19,396 nt of DNA. It comes from Bacteroidales bacterium (lineage in GTDB: Bacteria > Bacteroidota > Bacteroidia > Bacteroidales > ML635J-15). This document shows, one piece after another, positions 8,656 through 14,897 of this stretch; the first letter of the stretch is position 1, and each line of letters opens with the position of its first letter. The notes below the pieces were generated by a model. It ran no database searches, was not told where the DNA came from, and worked only from the letters and a program-made list of their open reading frames with translations. Location of the stretch: positions 1 to 19,396 of the forward strand of contig JALOAQ010000054.1 of the NCBI GenBank assembly GCA_023228725.1, given 5' to 3'. The position numbers and the translations under genes are program-made.

Positions 8656-8687
8656 TTGTTAGTTTTGTTAAATTTTATTTATATTTG
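8656..8687 (+). promoter_or_regulatory. Bacteroidota promoter, both boxes (TTG - 21 bp - TATATTTG)
   Basis: TTG at 8656-8658 and TATATTTG at 8680-8687 fit the Bacteroidota -33/-7 pattern, with an exact TAnnTTTG and a 21-bp spacer. The next ATG, at 8705, opens only a 21-codon frame. A second -7 box lies 83 bp downstream, directly before the methyltransferase remnant. Confidence 0.5.
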
Positions 8688-8704
8688 GAAAAAATAAAAA
8701 TACA

Positions 8705-8770
8705 ATGCTAAAAAAATATGGGCAATTAAAAAATTACTTAAAATCAAAGTTTAATTCTAAAAAATATTAA
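8705..8770 (+). CDS. Possible 21-residue lysine-rich leader peptide
   Basis: ATG at 8705 opens a 21-codon frame ending at TAA 8768-8770, 17 bp downstream of an exact -7 box. The peptide starts MLKKYGQLKNYLKSKF; about one third of its residues are lysine and it is rich in tyrosine and asparagine. It could be a leader or small basic peptide ahead of the restriction-modification genes, or simply a chance frame in AT-rich DNA. No family is recognised, and no purine-rich ribosome site stands out. Confidence 0.2.
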   Translation: MLKKYGQLKNYLKSKFNSKKY

Positions 8771-8778
8771 TAATTTTG
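8771..8778 (+). promoter_or_regulatory. Bacteroidota -7 box before the methyltransferase remnant
   Basis: TAATTTTG matches TAnnTTTG exactly and lies 31 bp upstream of the ATG at 8810. A -33-like TTT is at 8750-8752, 18 bp upstream. It would drive the methyltransferase remnant and the two nuclease genes after it. Confidence 0.5.
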
Positions 8779-8809
8779 AAGCTCACAATCCAATTTAAGT
8801 TTTTTAACA

Positions 8810-9259
8810 ATGATGAATAAAACAACACATACAATTGTAAACGGAGATAGTAGGCAAATGAGTGAACTTAAAAACGAAAGTGTTCATTTGATTACTACTT
8901 CGCCTCCCTATTGGCAACTAAAAGATTATGGCACAGATAATCAAATAGGCTTTCACGATGATTATGAGACTTATATTAATCACTTGAATATTACTTGGGC
9001 AGAATGTTTTAGGGTTTTACATCAAGGCTGTCGTTTATGTATAAATATTGGAGATCAATTTGCTCGTTCAACCTATTATGGACGTTATAAAATAATACCT
9101 ATTCATACAGAAATTATTAAATTTTGTGAAATGATTGGTTTTGATTTTATGGGTCAAATAATTTGGCAAAAACAAACCACTATGAACACTTCGGGTGGAG
9201 CAAGTATAATGGGAAGTGGAATAATTACTTTGGCTACAAGAAACTTAAATGTAGCTTAA
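8810..9259 (+). pseudogene. Type II DNA methyltransferase with internal deletion (beta class)
   Basis: The 149-residue frame starts like a beta-class N4-cytosine/N6-adenine methyltransferase: HTIVNGDSR (7-15), catalytic motif IV TSPPYW (30-35), CINIGDQFAR (77-86), then IIWQKQTTMNTSGGASIMGS (117-136). Family members usually continue for another 100-200 residues with the target-recognition domain, motif X and the SAM-binding motif I (DPFxGSGTT). Here IMGS runs directly into GSGIITLATRNLN, which reads like GSGTTTLAxxNLN of motif I, followed two codons later by a stop. The simplest reading is a deletion between two glycine-serine codon pairs (near 9212-9220) that removed the target-recognition domain. 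The product should not methylate DNA. The next gene starts 2 bp after the stop. ATG at 8813 is an equally good start. Confidence 0.75.
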
Positions 9260-9261
9260 TT

Positions 9262-10362
9262 ATGGTTGAATCTTTAGTACAATGGACATTATTAAATAAT
9301 CCTTCTATATTGCAGAGTTATTTAGGTTTTGATTTTTCAAAAATTATAGGTCAAGAAATAAATACTGATCACGGTCGCATAGATTTTGTTTTAGCAAATT
9401 CAGAAAATAATCACTTAATCGTAGAACTTGAAACTATACTAAACAGTAAATCAAAAATTGACTACTGCTTTGCTCAAACATTAAATTATAAAAATGTAAA
9501 ATTCTCAGATAATACTAATTATTGTATTTTATATGCTAATGAAACAAATTCAAAAAATCAAAAAAACATTGAAAATTTCGGAAAAGAAAATGATGTAATT
9601 ATTCAAACTTATTCATTAGAAAAAATAAAAGAACTTTATTCAACAACTATTGATAGGCTTAGCTTAAATATTGGTTTAGCATTACCTAATCCCAAAAACT
9701 ATACAATGTGTTTCCTTCGGTGGATGAATAAAATAATGAAAACATTTGCTGATTTAAATAAAAGTATTTTGACAGATAATGAAATATTTATTCCTTTCAA
9801 TAATATCAGTAACAGCAGAACAAATTTTAATTGTTATGAAAGATTGGCTTTAGATTTTGAGTTGTTTGAGATTATAAAATCAAAATACTCTCTAACTGAA
9901 TATGGAAAAATATTTGTAGAAAATATCAACCCATACGTTCATAATACAAAAAATGTATCTTCTATTAACCTAACTAATGAGCAAAAAAGATTATTACTCA
10001 AAGTTTTAACGAACGGTAATTGGGATAATAAAATTCATAAGGTAAATATTTATTGGTTTATGCGTTTTCTTGAAGTAACGCAAGGAAATTGGTTACCCAA
10101 ACAGAACAAATTTGACCAAGAAAAATTGGATATTGCTAGAGGTGTATTTAATGTTTCATATAACGAACGAACTATGTATGAGTTTTTAACTTGGTGTTCA
10201 AATTATTGTATAGAATTAGGGTTGATTGGAAAAATAAAATCAACCACTAATTATGATCAAGTTTTTCTGACTCCGCTTGGTGTGGAAATAAACAATATTT
10301 TTAGTTTAGATTTAACACTCAAAAAAAGTAGAATGAATTTAAGTTTTAAATTTCTAGAATAG
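9262..10362 (+). CDS. Putative PD-(D/E)XK nuclease with winged-helix-like C-terminus (R-M associated)
   Basis: I do not recognise this 366-residue family by name. The N-terminal ~130 residues look like a restriction-type or NucS-like nuclease: HGRIDFVLANSENNHLIVELET (37-58) gives Asp41 and Glu55-x-Glu57, and AQTLNY (71-76) resembles the conserved Gln helix of such folds. The usual ExK lysine is glutamate, an E-x-E arrangement also found in BamHI. The C-terminal two thirds contain winged-helix-like stretches, SLTEYGKIFVENI (210-222) and VFLTPLGVEINNIF (334-347). It sits between the methyltransferase remnant and the MjaI-type gene; its TAG abuts the next ATG, so the pair is surely co-transcribed. 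ATG 9262 is chosen over the upstream in-frame ATG at 9163 because the latter merely overlaps methyltransferase coding. It may be a second restriction subunit or an unrelated nuclease. Confidence 0.55.
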   Translation: MVESLVQWTLLNNPSILQSYLGFDFSKIIGQEINTDHGRIDFVLANSENNHLIVELETILNSKSKIDYCFAQTLNYKNVKFSDNTNYCILYANETNSKNQKNIENFGKENDVIIQTYSLEKIKELYSTTIDRLSLNIGLALPNPKNYTMCFLRWMNKIMKTFADLNKSILTDNEIFIPFNNISNSRTNFNCYERLALDFELFEIIKSKYSLTEYGKIFVENINPYVHNTKNVSSINLTNEQKRLLLKVLTNGNWDNKIHKVNIYWFMRFLEVTQGNWLPKQNKFDQEKLDIARGVFNVSYNERTMYEFLTWCSNYCIELGLIGKIKSTTNYDQVFLTPLGVEINNIFSLDLTLKKSRMNLSFKFLE

Positions 10363-10893
10363 ATGAAAGATAAATTTATACATAACGCACTAAGAAACCA
10401 TCCACTAATTTTACAAGAATTGGGAGAACGATTATATGAAAAAATCACGGAAGTTGTAATTCCTGAATGGCAAGAAGCGTTCAATGCTTTAACTAAAGAA
10501 GATTGTTACAATTATATTTACAATTTAACCATAAACCGAACTTATGATGGTTATTTAAGAAAAAAATCCGTTGTCAATGACGGTTTAGCAAAAATATTTC
10601 CTGATGTGCGTTTCGAAGAAAGTTCATCAGAATTAGACCATGCAGGAGACATTGATTATCTTGGTTATGTTACAAAAAACAAGGCTTTTGGAATTCAAAT
10701 AAAACCTGTAACAGCACAATCAAATTTTGGGAATTATTCAGTTCCTGAAAGAATGAAAGCAAGTTTTGATAGTTTTAAAGATGATTTTAAAGGAAATGTA
10801 TTTATTGTGTTTAGCTTGGACGGTGAAATTGCAAACAAAGATGTAATTAATAAAATCCAAACGGAAATAAAAAAATTACAAAATAAACAATGA
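10363..10893 (+). CDS. MjaI-family type II restriction endonuclease
   Basis: A 176-residue protein that resembles MjaI-type restriction enzymes; MjaI itself cuts CTAG. Characteristic stretches are TINRTYDGYLRKKSVVNDGL (56-75), ELDHAGDIDYLG (90-101), FGIQIKPVTAQSNFGNYS (109-126) and ERMKASF (129-135), then NVFIVFSLDGE. GDIDY with IQIKP forms a PD-(D/E)XK core with Asp96/Asp98 and Lys114, with Gln112 in the acidic position. The ATG directly abuts the preceding stop, so it is the last gene of a methyltransferase-nuclease-nuclease unit. The linked methyltransferase appears broken, so an active enzyme would need protection from elsewhere or must itself be silent. The family call is from memory of the motif pattern; CTAG specificity is inference. 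Confidence 0.65.
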   Translation: MKDKFIHNALRNHPLILQELGERLYEKITEVVIPEWQEAFNALTKEDCYNYIYNLTINRTYDGYLRKKSVVNDGLAKIFPDVRFEESSSELDHAGDIDYLGYVTKNKAFGIQIKPVTAQSNFGNYSVPERMKASFDSFKDDFKGNVFIVFSLDGEIANKDVINKIQTEIKKLQNKQ

Positions 10894-10931
10894 AAATTAT
10901 TTTTAGCATATCTTTTTATGTGCATTATCAT

Positions 10932-10968
10932 ATTGTCATACGTTTGTCTGTATAACAATTTTTACTTT
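10932..10968 (+). terminator. Candidate terminator after the restriction genes
   Basis: ATTGTCATAC (10932-10941) pairs with GTATAACAAT (10950-10959), ten positions with one mismatch around an 8-base loop. T-rich sequence follows (10960-10970). It lies between convergent genes and overlaps the end of the DUF5618 gene. The low GC content makes the hairpin weak. Confidence 0.4.
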
Positions 10969-11372
10969 TTGCCATACAATATTGCACAACGGTCTATAAG
11001 TAATATGGTGTTTTTTAAACCGCCGTCAACAACATGTTTACTACCCGTACCATCATAACCCATATATAAGTGAGTTATATTATATGCGTTTAGAACATAA
11101 TTTTTAAGTTTTTTATCGCGTATAGATACCGCTTCCAAATATTTTTGTATTGAAGGTCGCCCCTTTTCTTTCTTAACATTAGGGAAAGCCGCATCCAAGG
11201 CAATTAAACAGCCATTCCATAATGTATTGCCTGCCATTTTTACATATTTACTATCTTGATATGTGCTTGTAGGAGAGTCTAGCTTTCCATTATCTTTTAA
11301 CAGCTTTTTAGCGTTAGCCACGTAGCGTTTTGCTTCTTCTATAGGATCATTTTTTACCGATGTAGTTGCCAT
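10962..11372 (-). CDS. DUF5618 family protein
   Basis: A 136-residue, probably all-helical cytoplasmic protein. The pattern PIEEAKRYVANAKKLL (10-25), YQDSKYVKMAGNTLWNGCLIALDA (38-61), KGRPSIQKYLEA (70-81) and LNAYNITHLYMGYDGTG (94-110) is that of DUF5618, a small family common in Bacteroidota. Its function is unknown. The fold resembles small HEPN-like helical bundles, but I do not see the R-x(4-6)-H RNase motif. The gene starts with ATG after an AT-rich leader and faces the restriction genes tail to tail. Its other neighbour is the 3' end of tRNA-Val, about 110 bp upstream, so it lies on the accessory side of a possible integration boundary. Confidence 0.75.
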   Translation of the reverse strand: MATTSVKNDPIEEAKRYVANAKKLLKDNGKLDSPTSTYQDSKYVKMAGNTLWNGCLIALDAAFPNVKKEKGRPSIQKYLEAVSIRDKKLKNYVLNAYNITHLYMGYDGTGSKHVVDGGLKNTILLIDRCAILYGKK

Positions 11373-11481
11373 AATTAAAAGTTAATAAAAAAAATATAAT
11401 TTAGATTCTCCAAGTTACAAAAAAATCTTTTTAATATAATTTCTATAGGAATATCTAATTCTATTGAAATTTTTATTTTAG

Positions 11482-11556
11482 TGAGCCATATAGGATTTGA
11501 ACCTATGACCCCTAGCCTGTCAAGCTAGTGCTCTAAACCAACTGAGCTAATGGCTC
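11482..11556 (-). tRNA. tRNA-Val (anticodon GAC)
   Basis: Read on the minus strand, a full cloverleaf is visible. The acceptor stem is GAGCCAT/ATGGCTC, the D stem GCTC/GAGC, the anticodon stem CTAGC/GCTAG with loop TTGACAG (anticodon GAC at 11519-11521), and the T arm ATAGG-TTCAAAT-CCTAT. The discriminator base is A (position 11482) and CCA is not encoded. GAC reads GUC/GUU valine codons. The strand is fixed by the T arm lying near position 11500, towards the 3' end on the minus strand; read on the plus strand the loop would falsely suggest Asp. Confidence 0.95.
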
Positions 11557-11567
11557 TAAATTTTGTG

Positions 11568-11575
11568 CAAAAATA
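11568..11575 (-). promoter_or_regulatory. Bacteroidota -7 box for tRNA-Val
   Basis: On the minus strand this is TATTTTTG, an exact TAnnTTTG match, ending 11 bp before the first base of the mature tRNA. That spacing suits a stable-RNA promoter with a very short leader. No clear -33 TTG is seen at the expected distance. Confidence 0.45.
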
Positions 11576-11602
11576 ATGATTTTTATTTAAAATATGCTTT
11601 GT

Positions 11603-12199
11603 TCAATTAGTTTTTTCAATATCAATTTTTAATTTTTCTAAATCAAGTTTATATCCTTGCTCCAAAACTGAAGTAATAAATTCATAATGTTTTCTATTTT
11701 GCCTGTAATCTGGCTCTGTTTTAGGATGTTTTAAAAATTTTGAAATATATTCCGGTTTTTCCGAAATATTAAGCACAGCATGAAAAAATAAAAAATCTTT
11801 AGCTCTATACATTGAAGATCCAGCAATTTTTCTGTCTTTAATAACTATATCAGAAATTCCTTTAATATCTAAATTTTCAACTCCTTGCTTTTGCAAAGCA
11901 GTAATTATTTTCATATTACAATCTCTGAAAAACTGTTTAATTTCTCGTAACATATCAGAATAAATTACCATAGAAACCACAATGGTTTTAGGTGTTAAAA
12001 CAACACTATGTCCGCCACTGGGACGTTGCATTACTAAAGCTTTTTCTTTTAAAATTGCCTCTTCTAAAACAGCATCTTTTATCTTATCTCTTTGGCCTAA
12101 AATTACATAAACAGCATCAGGTTGCCAAACCAAAATACTATTTTTTCTGGATTCAAAAAGGTTTTTATCAGGAATATTATATGGACTTAATTTTATCAA
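11603..12199 (-). CDS. Lipoate-protein ligase A-like protein (BPL/LplA/LipB fold)
   Basis: Predicted to attach lipoate (or transfer a lipoyl/octanoyl group) to the lipoyl-domain lysine of 2-oxoacid dehydrogenase E2. The BPL/LplA/LipB catalytic core is visible in 198 residues: QRPSGGHSVVL (58-68, the RRxGGG-like substrate loop), GISDIVIKDRKIAGSSMYR (114-132) with the expected catalytic Lys124, and FFHAVLNI (138-145). E. coli LplA is ~337 residues with an added C-terminal domain absent here, so lipoate adenylation may need another protein or the enzyme may be a transferase. The start is a TTG at 12199. A TAATTTTG box overlaps it (12197-12204), so the true start may lie slightly downstream. It follows the dehydrogenase operon, beyond that operon's terminator, which fits the role. 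Confidence 0.78.
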   Translation of the reverse strand: MIKLSPYNIPDKNLFESRKNSILVWQPDAVYVILGQRDKIKDAVLEEAILKEKALVMQRPSGGHSVVLTPKTIVVSMVIYSDMLREIKQFFRDCNMKIITALQKQGVENLDIKGISDIVIKDRKIAGSSMYRAKDFLFFHAVLNISEKPEYISKFLKHPKTEPDYRQNRKHYEFITSVLEQGYKLDLEKLKIDIEKTN

Positions 12200-12221
12200 A
12201 ATTAAAATTTTATTGCAAATA

Positions 12222-12259
12222 AATAAAAAAATCCGCTTTAAACACTGAAAAAGCGGATT
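12222..12259 (-). terminator. Rho-independent terminator of the dehydrogenase operon
   Basis: A perfect 10-bp stem, AATCCGCTTT (12230-12239) and AAAGCGGATT (12250-12259), encloses a 10-base loop. On the minus strand it is followed by a run of six Ts (complement of 12225-12230). It lies 24 bp beyond the lpdA stop and before the lipoate ligase-like gene. On the plus strand no T run follows, so the direction is minus. Confidence 0.85.
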
Positions 12260-12283
12260 AAAATAAAAATTAATCTAAAAATT

Positions 12284-13576
12284 TTATTTATGGATTGCGG
12301 CATCAACTGCTTCTAAACCTGCTTCTAAGAAAATCTCAGAAACAGTTGGGTGAGCATGAATAGTTGAAGCAAGATCATAAACCGTAGCTTCTAAGCTCAT
12401 ATAAGCCGATGCTTCTGCAATCATATCTGTAGCATTAGCTGCAATAATTTGAACACCTAAAACTTCACCATATTTATTTTCTGATAAAATTCTTAGTTCG
12501 CCTTCTGTATCTGAAGTGATAATTGCTTTTCCATTTGCACTTAGCGGAAAAGAGCTTATTTTGTAATCAATTTCTTGCTCTTTTAACTCTTGTTCTGTAA
12601 AACCAAGTTGAGCAATTTCTGGTGAAGAATAAATATTTATTGGATATTTTTTTAAATCATAAGTTGCCTTCACTCCTTTTAGCTTATTTACCACATACAA
12701 ACCCTGTGCTGAGCCAGAATGAGCAAAAGCAGATTTACCATTTACATCGCCAATGGCAAAAATTCCAGGAATACTTGTTTCAAGATTTTCATTTGTTTCA
12801 ACAAAACCTTTTTCATTAAGTTTAAATTCAAGTTTTGAATTAGGCAAAACTGCTTTACGCCTTCTTGCATTTACTTTTACAGCATTTTCAGGGATTAAAC
12901 TTTCATCATTTATTACTTGAATATTTTCTTTTTTTAGTTTCTTTTTCAAAAACTCTAATAAATACTCGTCTAATTGTGGCACTAAAATATCTTCTTGAGT
13001 AAAAATTTGAACTTTTGCTCCTGCCATTGCGGCCATTTGTGCAAACTCAACAGATACAGGACCATTTCCATAAAAAACTATATTTTCGGGAAGTGCTTCT
13101 AAATTATAAAAATCGTCTATTCTTAATTCACTATCTCCACCAGAATTTGGAACAGAACCTGTAGCTATAATAATGTTCTTAGCCTCAATTAGTTGATTGT
13201 TTACACTTATAGAATTTGTTGAAGTGATTTCAGCATTTCCTATTATTGTTTCTACTCCGTTTTTTTTCAATAAAAACTCAACCCCTTTTGAAAGCTTTGT
13301 TGTTGTAGCAAAAGCTTTTCTAACAGCAGTTTTCCAATTAAAACTTAAAGCATTTTTATCAATACCGTCAATACCATAAGATTTTAATTCTTTTGCTTTA
13401 ACAAATAATTTTGCTGATTCTATTAAAGATTTTGAAGGAATACAACCCCAATTTAGGCACATTCCACCAAGTTTTGATTTTTCAACAATTAAAGTTTTCA
13501 TTCCTAATTGTCCTGCACGGATTGCAGATACATAACCTGCGGGTCCGGCTCCTATTATAATTAAATCGTAATTCAT
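12284..13576 (-). CDS. lpdA: Dihydrolipoyl dehydrogenase (E3)
   Basis: The flavoenzyme that reoxidises dihydrolipoyl groups on E2 and passes electrons to NAD+. The 430-residue sequence shows the FAD-binding GAGPAG (9-14), the redox disulfide CLNWGC (Cys40, Cys45) within GGMCLNWGCIPSK, and an NAD-binding site GNGPVSVE (170-177). A second FAD motif lies in GIFAIGDVNGKSAFAHSG, and the dimer-interface catalytic pair is HAHPTVSE (His409, Glu414). It is a little shorter than the usual ~465 residues but lacks no motif. The NAD-site motif is GNGPVSVE rather than the common GGGxIGxE. It is the last gene of the operon, 22 bp after E2, and is followed by a strong terminator, so this E3 is dedicated to, or co-expressed with, the adjacent complex. 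Confidence 0.95.
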   Translation of the reverse strand: MNYDLIIIGAGPAGYVSAIRAGQLGMKTLIVEKSKLGGMCLNWGCIPSKSLIESAKLFVKAKELKSYGIDGIDKNALSFNWKTAVRKAFATTTKLSKGVEFLLKKNGVETIIGNAEITSTNSISVNNQLIEAKNIIIATGSVPNSGGDSELRIDDFYNLEALPENIVFYGNGPVSVEFAQMAAMAGAKVQIFTQEDILVPQLDEYLLEFLKKKLKKENIQVINDESLIPENAVKVNARRRKAVLPNSKLEFKLNEKGFVETNENLETSIPGIFAIGDVNGKSAFAHSGSAQGLYVVNKLKGVKATYDLKKYPINIYSSPEIAQLGFTEQELKEQEIDYKISSFPLSANGKAIITSDTEGELRILSENKYGEVLGVQIIAANATDMIAEASAYMSLEATVYDLASTIHAHPTVSEIFLEAGLEAVDAAIHK

Positions 13577-13598
13577 AATTCAATAATTTTAGCTAATA

Positions 13599-14885
13599 TT
13601 ATTCCATAATCATGGTCACTGGCTCACTTAGATAATTCAAAATATCATTTAAAAAGCGTGTAACTTCGCCACCATCAACAATACGATGATCTACAGACAA
13701 AGAAATCGGTAAAACATTTCCAACTGCTAATTGTCCATTTTTCACTACAGCTGATTCAAAAATTCTACCAATACCCAAAATTCCAGCTTGTGGATAATTT
13801 ATTACAGGTACAGCATATTTTCCACCAATAGAACCATAACTTGTTATAGTAAAAGTTCCATTTTTCATATCTTCAAGTTTAATATTTCTTGTTCTTGCTT
13901 TTTCTGAAATTTCTGCGATTTCTTTTGCAAGCTCAAAAACACTTTTTTTATCTACATTTTTAATAACAGGAACTAATAAGCCATCTTCTGTGTCAACTGC
14001 TATACCGATATTATAATATTTTTTATAAATAATATTACCATTTTCAAAATCCATTTCTGAATTTAATGATTTGTGCTTTTTAAGTGCCAAAGCAGTTGCT
14101 TTAAGAACAAAAGGTAAATAATTTAACTTAACACCTTCTTCAAGATATTTATCTTTAAATTTTTTACGTAATCTTATAAGTTCAGAAACTTCGATATCAT
14201 CAAAAACTGTCATGTGAGCCGCATTATGCTTAGATTGAATCATGTTTTTAGCAATAGTTTTGCGTATTTGAGTCATTTTCTCAACTTCAACCAAATCATC
14301 ATTGCTTTCAATATGTTTTTCAGTTTTTGGAGCAGAATAAGATTGTTTTTGCTTAAAGGCAGAAATATCTTCTTTCATAACTCTTCCACCTGGACCTGTT
14401 CCGCTGACTAAATTTATATCTACTCCAAGATCTTTTGCTAAAGCACGAGCCACAGGAGTAGCCAAAGCTTTAGTTTTTGTTATAGTTTCTTTCTTTTCAG
14501 CTTTAATTCCCTCTTCGCTTGCAGGCATAAAAGCATTATTACCGGCAATTTCAAGTGTACCAACAACTCCAGCTCCTTCTTCTTCAACAGCTTCCATTTG
14601 AATTTGCGTTTCTTTAAGCAAATCTTGAGCAGCTTCACCTTCAACTCCTTCAATATCAATTTCAGCCAAAGCATTACCAACATTTAAAGTTTCGCCCACT
14701 TTACCAAAAGTTGCTGCAATAACACCATCTCTTGGAGAAGGAATATCGGCAACAACCTTATCGGTTTCCATTTTTACTAAAGGATCTCCAACTTTTACAG
14801 TTTGTCCTTTTTTAACATACCATTCCAATATTGTGCCTTCGTCAAGACCTTCGCCAATATCAGGAAAATTAAATATATATCTCAT
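13599..14885 (-). CDS. pdhC: 2-oxoacid dehydrogenase E2, dihydrolipoyl acyltransferase (pyruvate type likely)
   Basis: Core component that carries the acyl group on a swinging lipoyl arm and transfers it to CoA. The 428 residues have the usual order. One N-terminal lipoyl domain (1-78) carries the lipoylation site METDKVV (Lys43). An acidic linker follows, then a peripheral subunit-binding domain (about 141-178; ATPVARALAKDLGVD, GTGPGGRVMKEDI). After a second linker comes the catalytic acyltransferase domain (about 200-428) with DHRIVDGG (His400, Asp404). A single lipoyl domain is typical of Gram-positive and mitochondrial-like complexes. It lies 12 bp after E1beta and 22 bp before E3. The substrate, pyruvate versus branched-chain 2-oxoacids, is inferred from the E1 subunits. 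Confidence 0.9.
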   Translation of the reverse strand: MRYIFNFPDIGEGLDEGTILEWYVKKGQTVKVGDPLVKMETDKVVADIPSPRDGVIAATFGKVGETLNVGNALAEIDIEGVEGEAAQDLLKETQIQMEAVEEEGAGVVGTLEIAGNNAFMPASEEGIKAEKKETITKTKALATPVARALAKDLGVDINLVSGTGPGGRVMKEDISAFKQKQSYSAPKTEKHIESNDDLVEVEKMTQIRKTIAKNMIQSKHNAAHMTVFDDIEVSELIRLRKKFKDKYLEEGVKLNYLPFVLKATALALKKHKSLNSEMDFENGNIIYKKYYNIGIAVDTEDGLLVPVIKNVDKKSVFELAKEIAEISEKARTRNIKLEDMKNGTFTITSYGSIGGKYAVPVINYPQAGILGIGRIFESAVVKNGQLAVGNVLPISLSVDHRIVDGGEVTRFLNDILNYLSEPVTMIME

Positions 14886-14897
14886 TGTTTTATGCTT

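Noticed and set aside
9163..9261. Upstream in-frame ATG extending the 366-residue nuclease-like protein by 33 residues
   Set aside because: That stretch is the +1 reading of the methyltransferase end and gives a composition (Asn, Lys, Trp, Tyr) typical of an out-of-frame translation. ATG 9262 directly follows the methyltransferase stop.
10962..11372. HEPN-type toxin
   Set aside because: The protein is helical and small, but the R-x(4-6)-H catalytic motif is not visible and no antitoxin is adjacent, so DUF5618 is the safer call.
11482..11556. tRNA-Asp on the plus strand (apparent GTC loop)
   Set aside because: The T arm and acceptor orientation fit only the minus strand, giving anticodon GAC (Val).
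14480..14683. 67-codon minus-strand frame rich in Leu and Lys
   Set aside because: It lies wholly within the E2 linker-coding region in another frame; its low-complexity composition marks it as a shadow.
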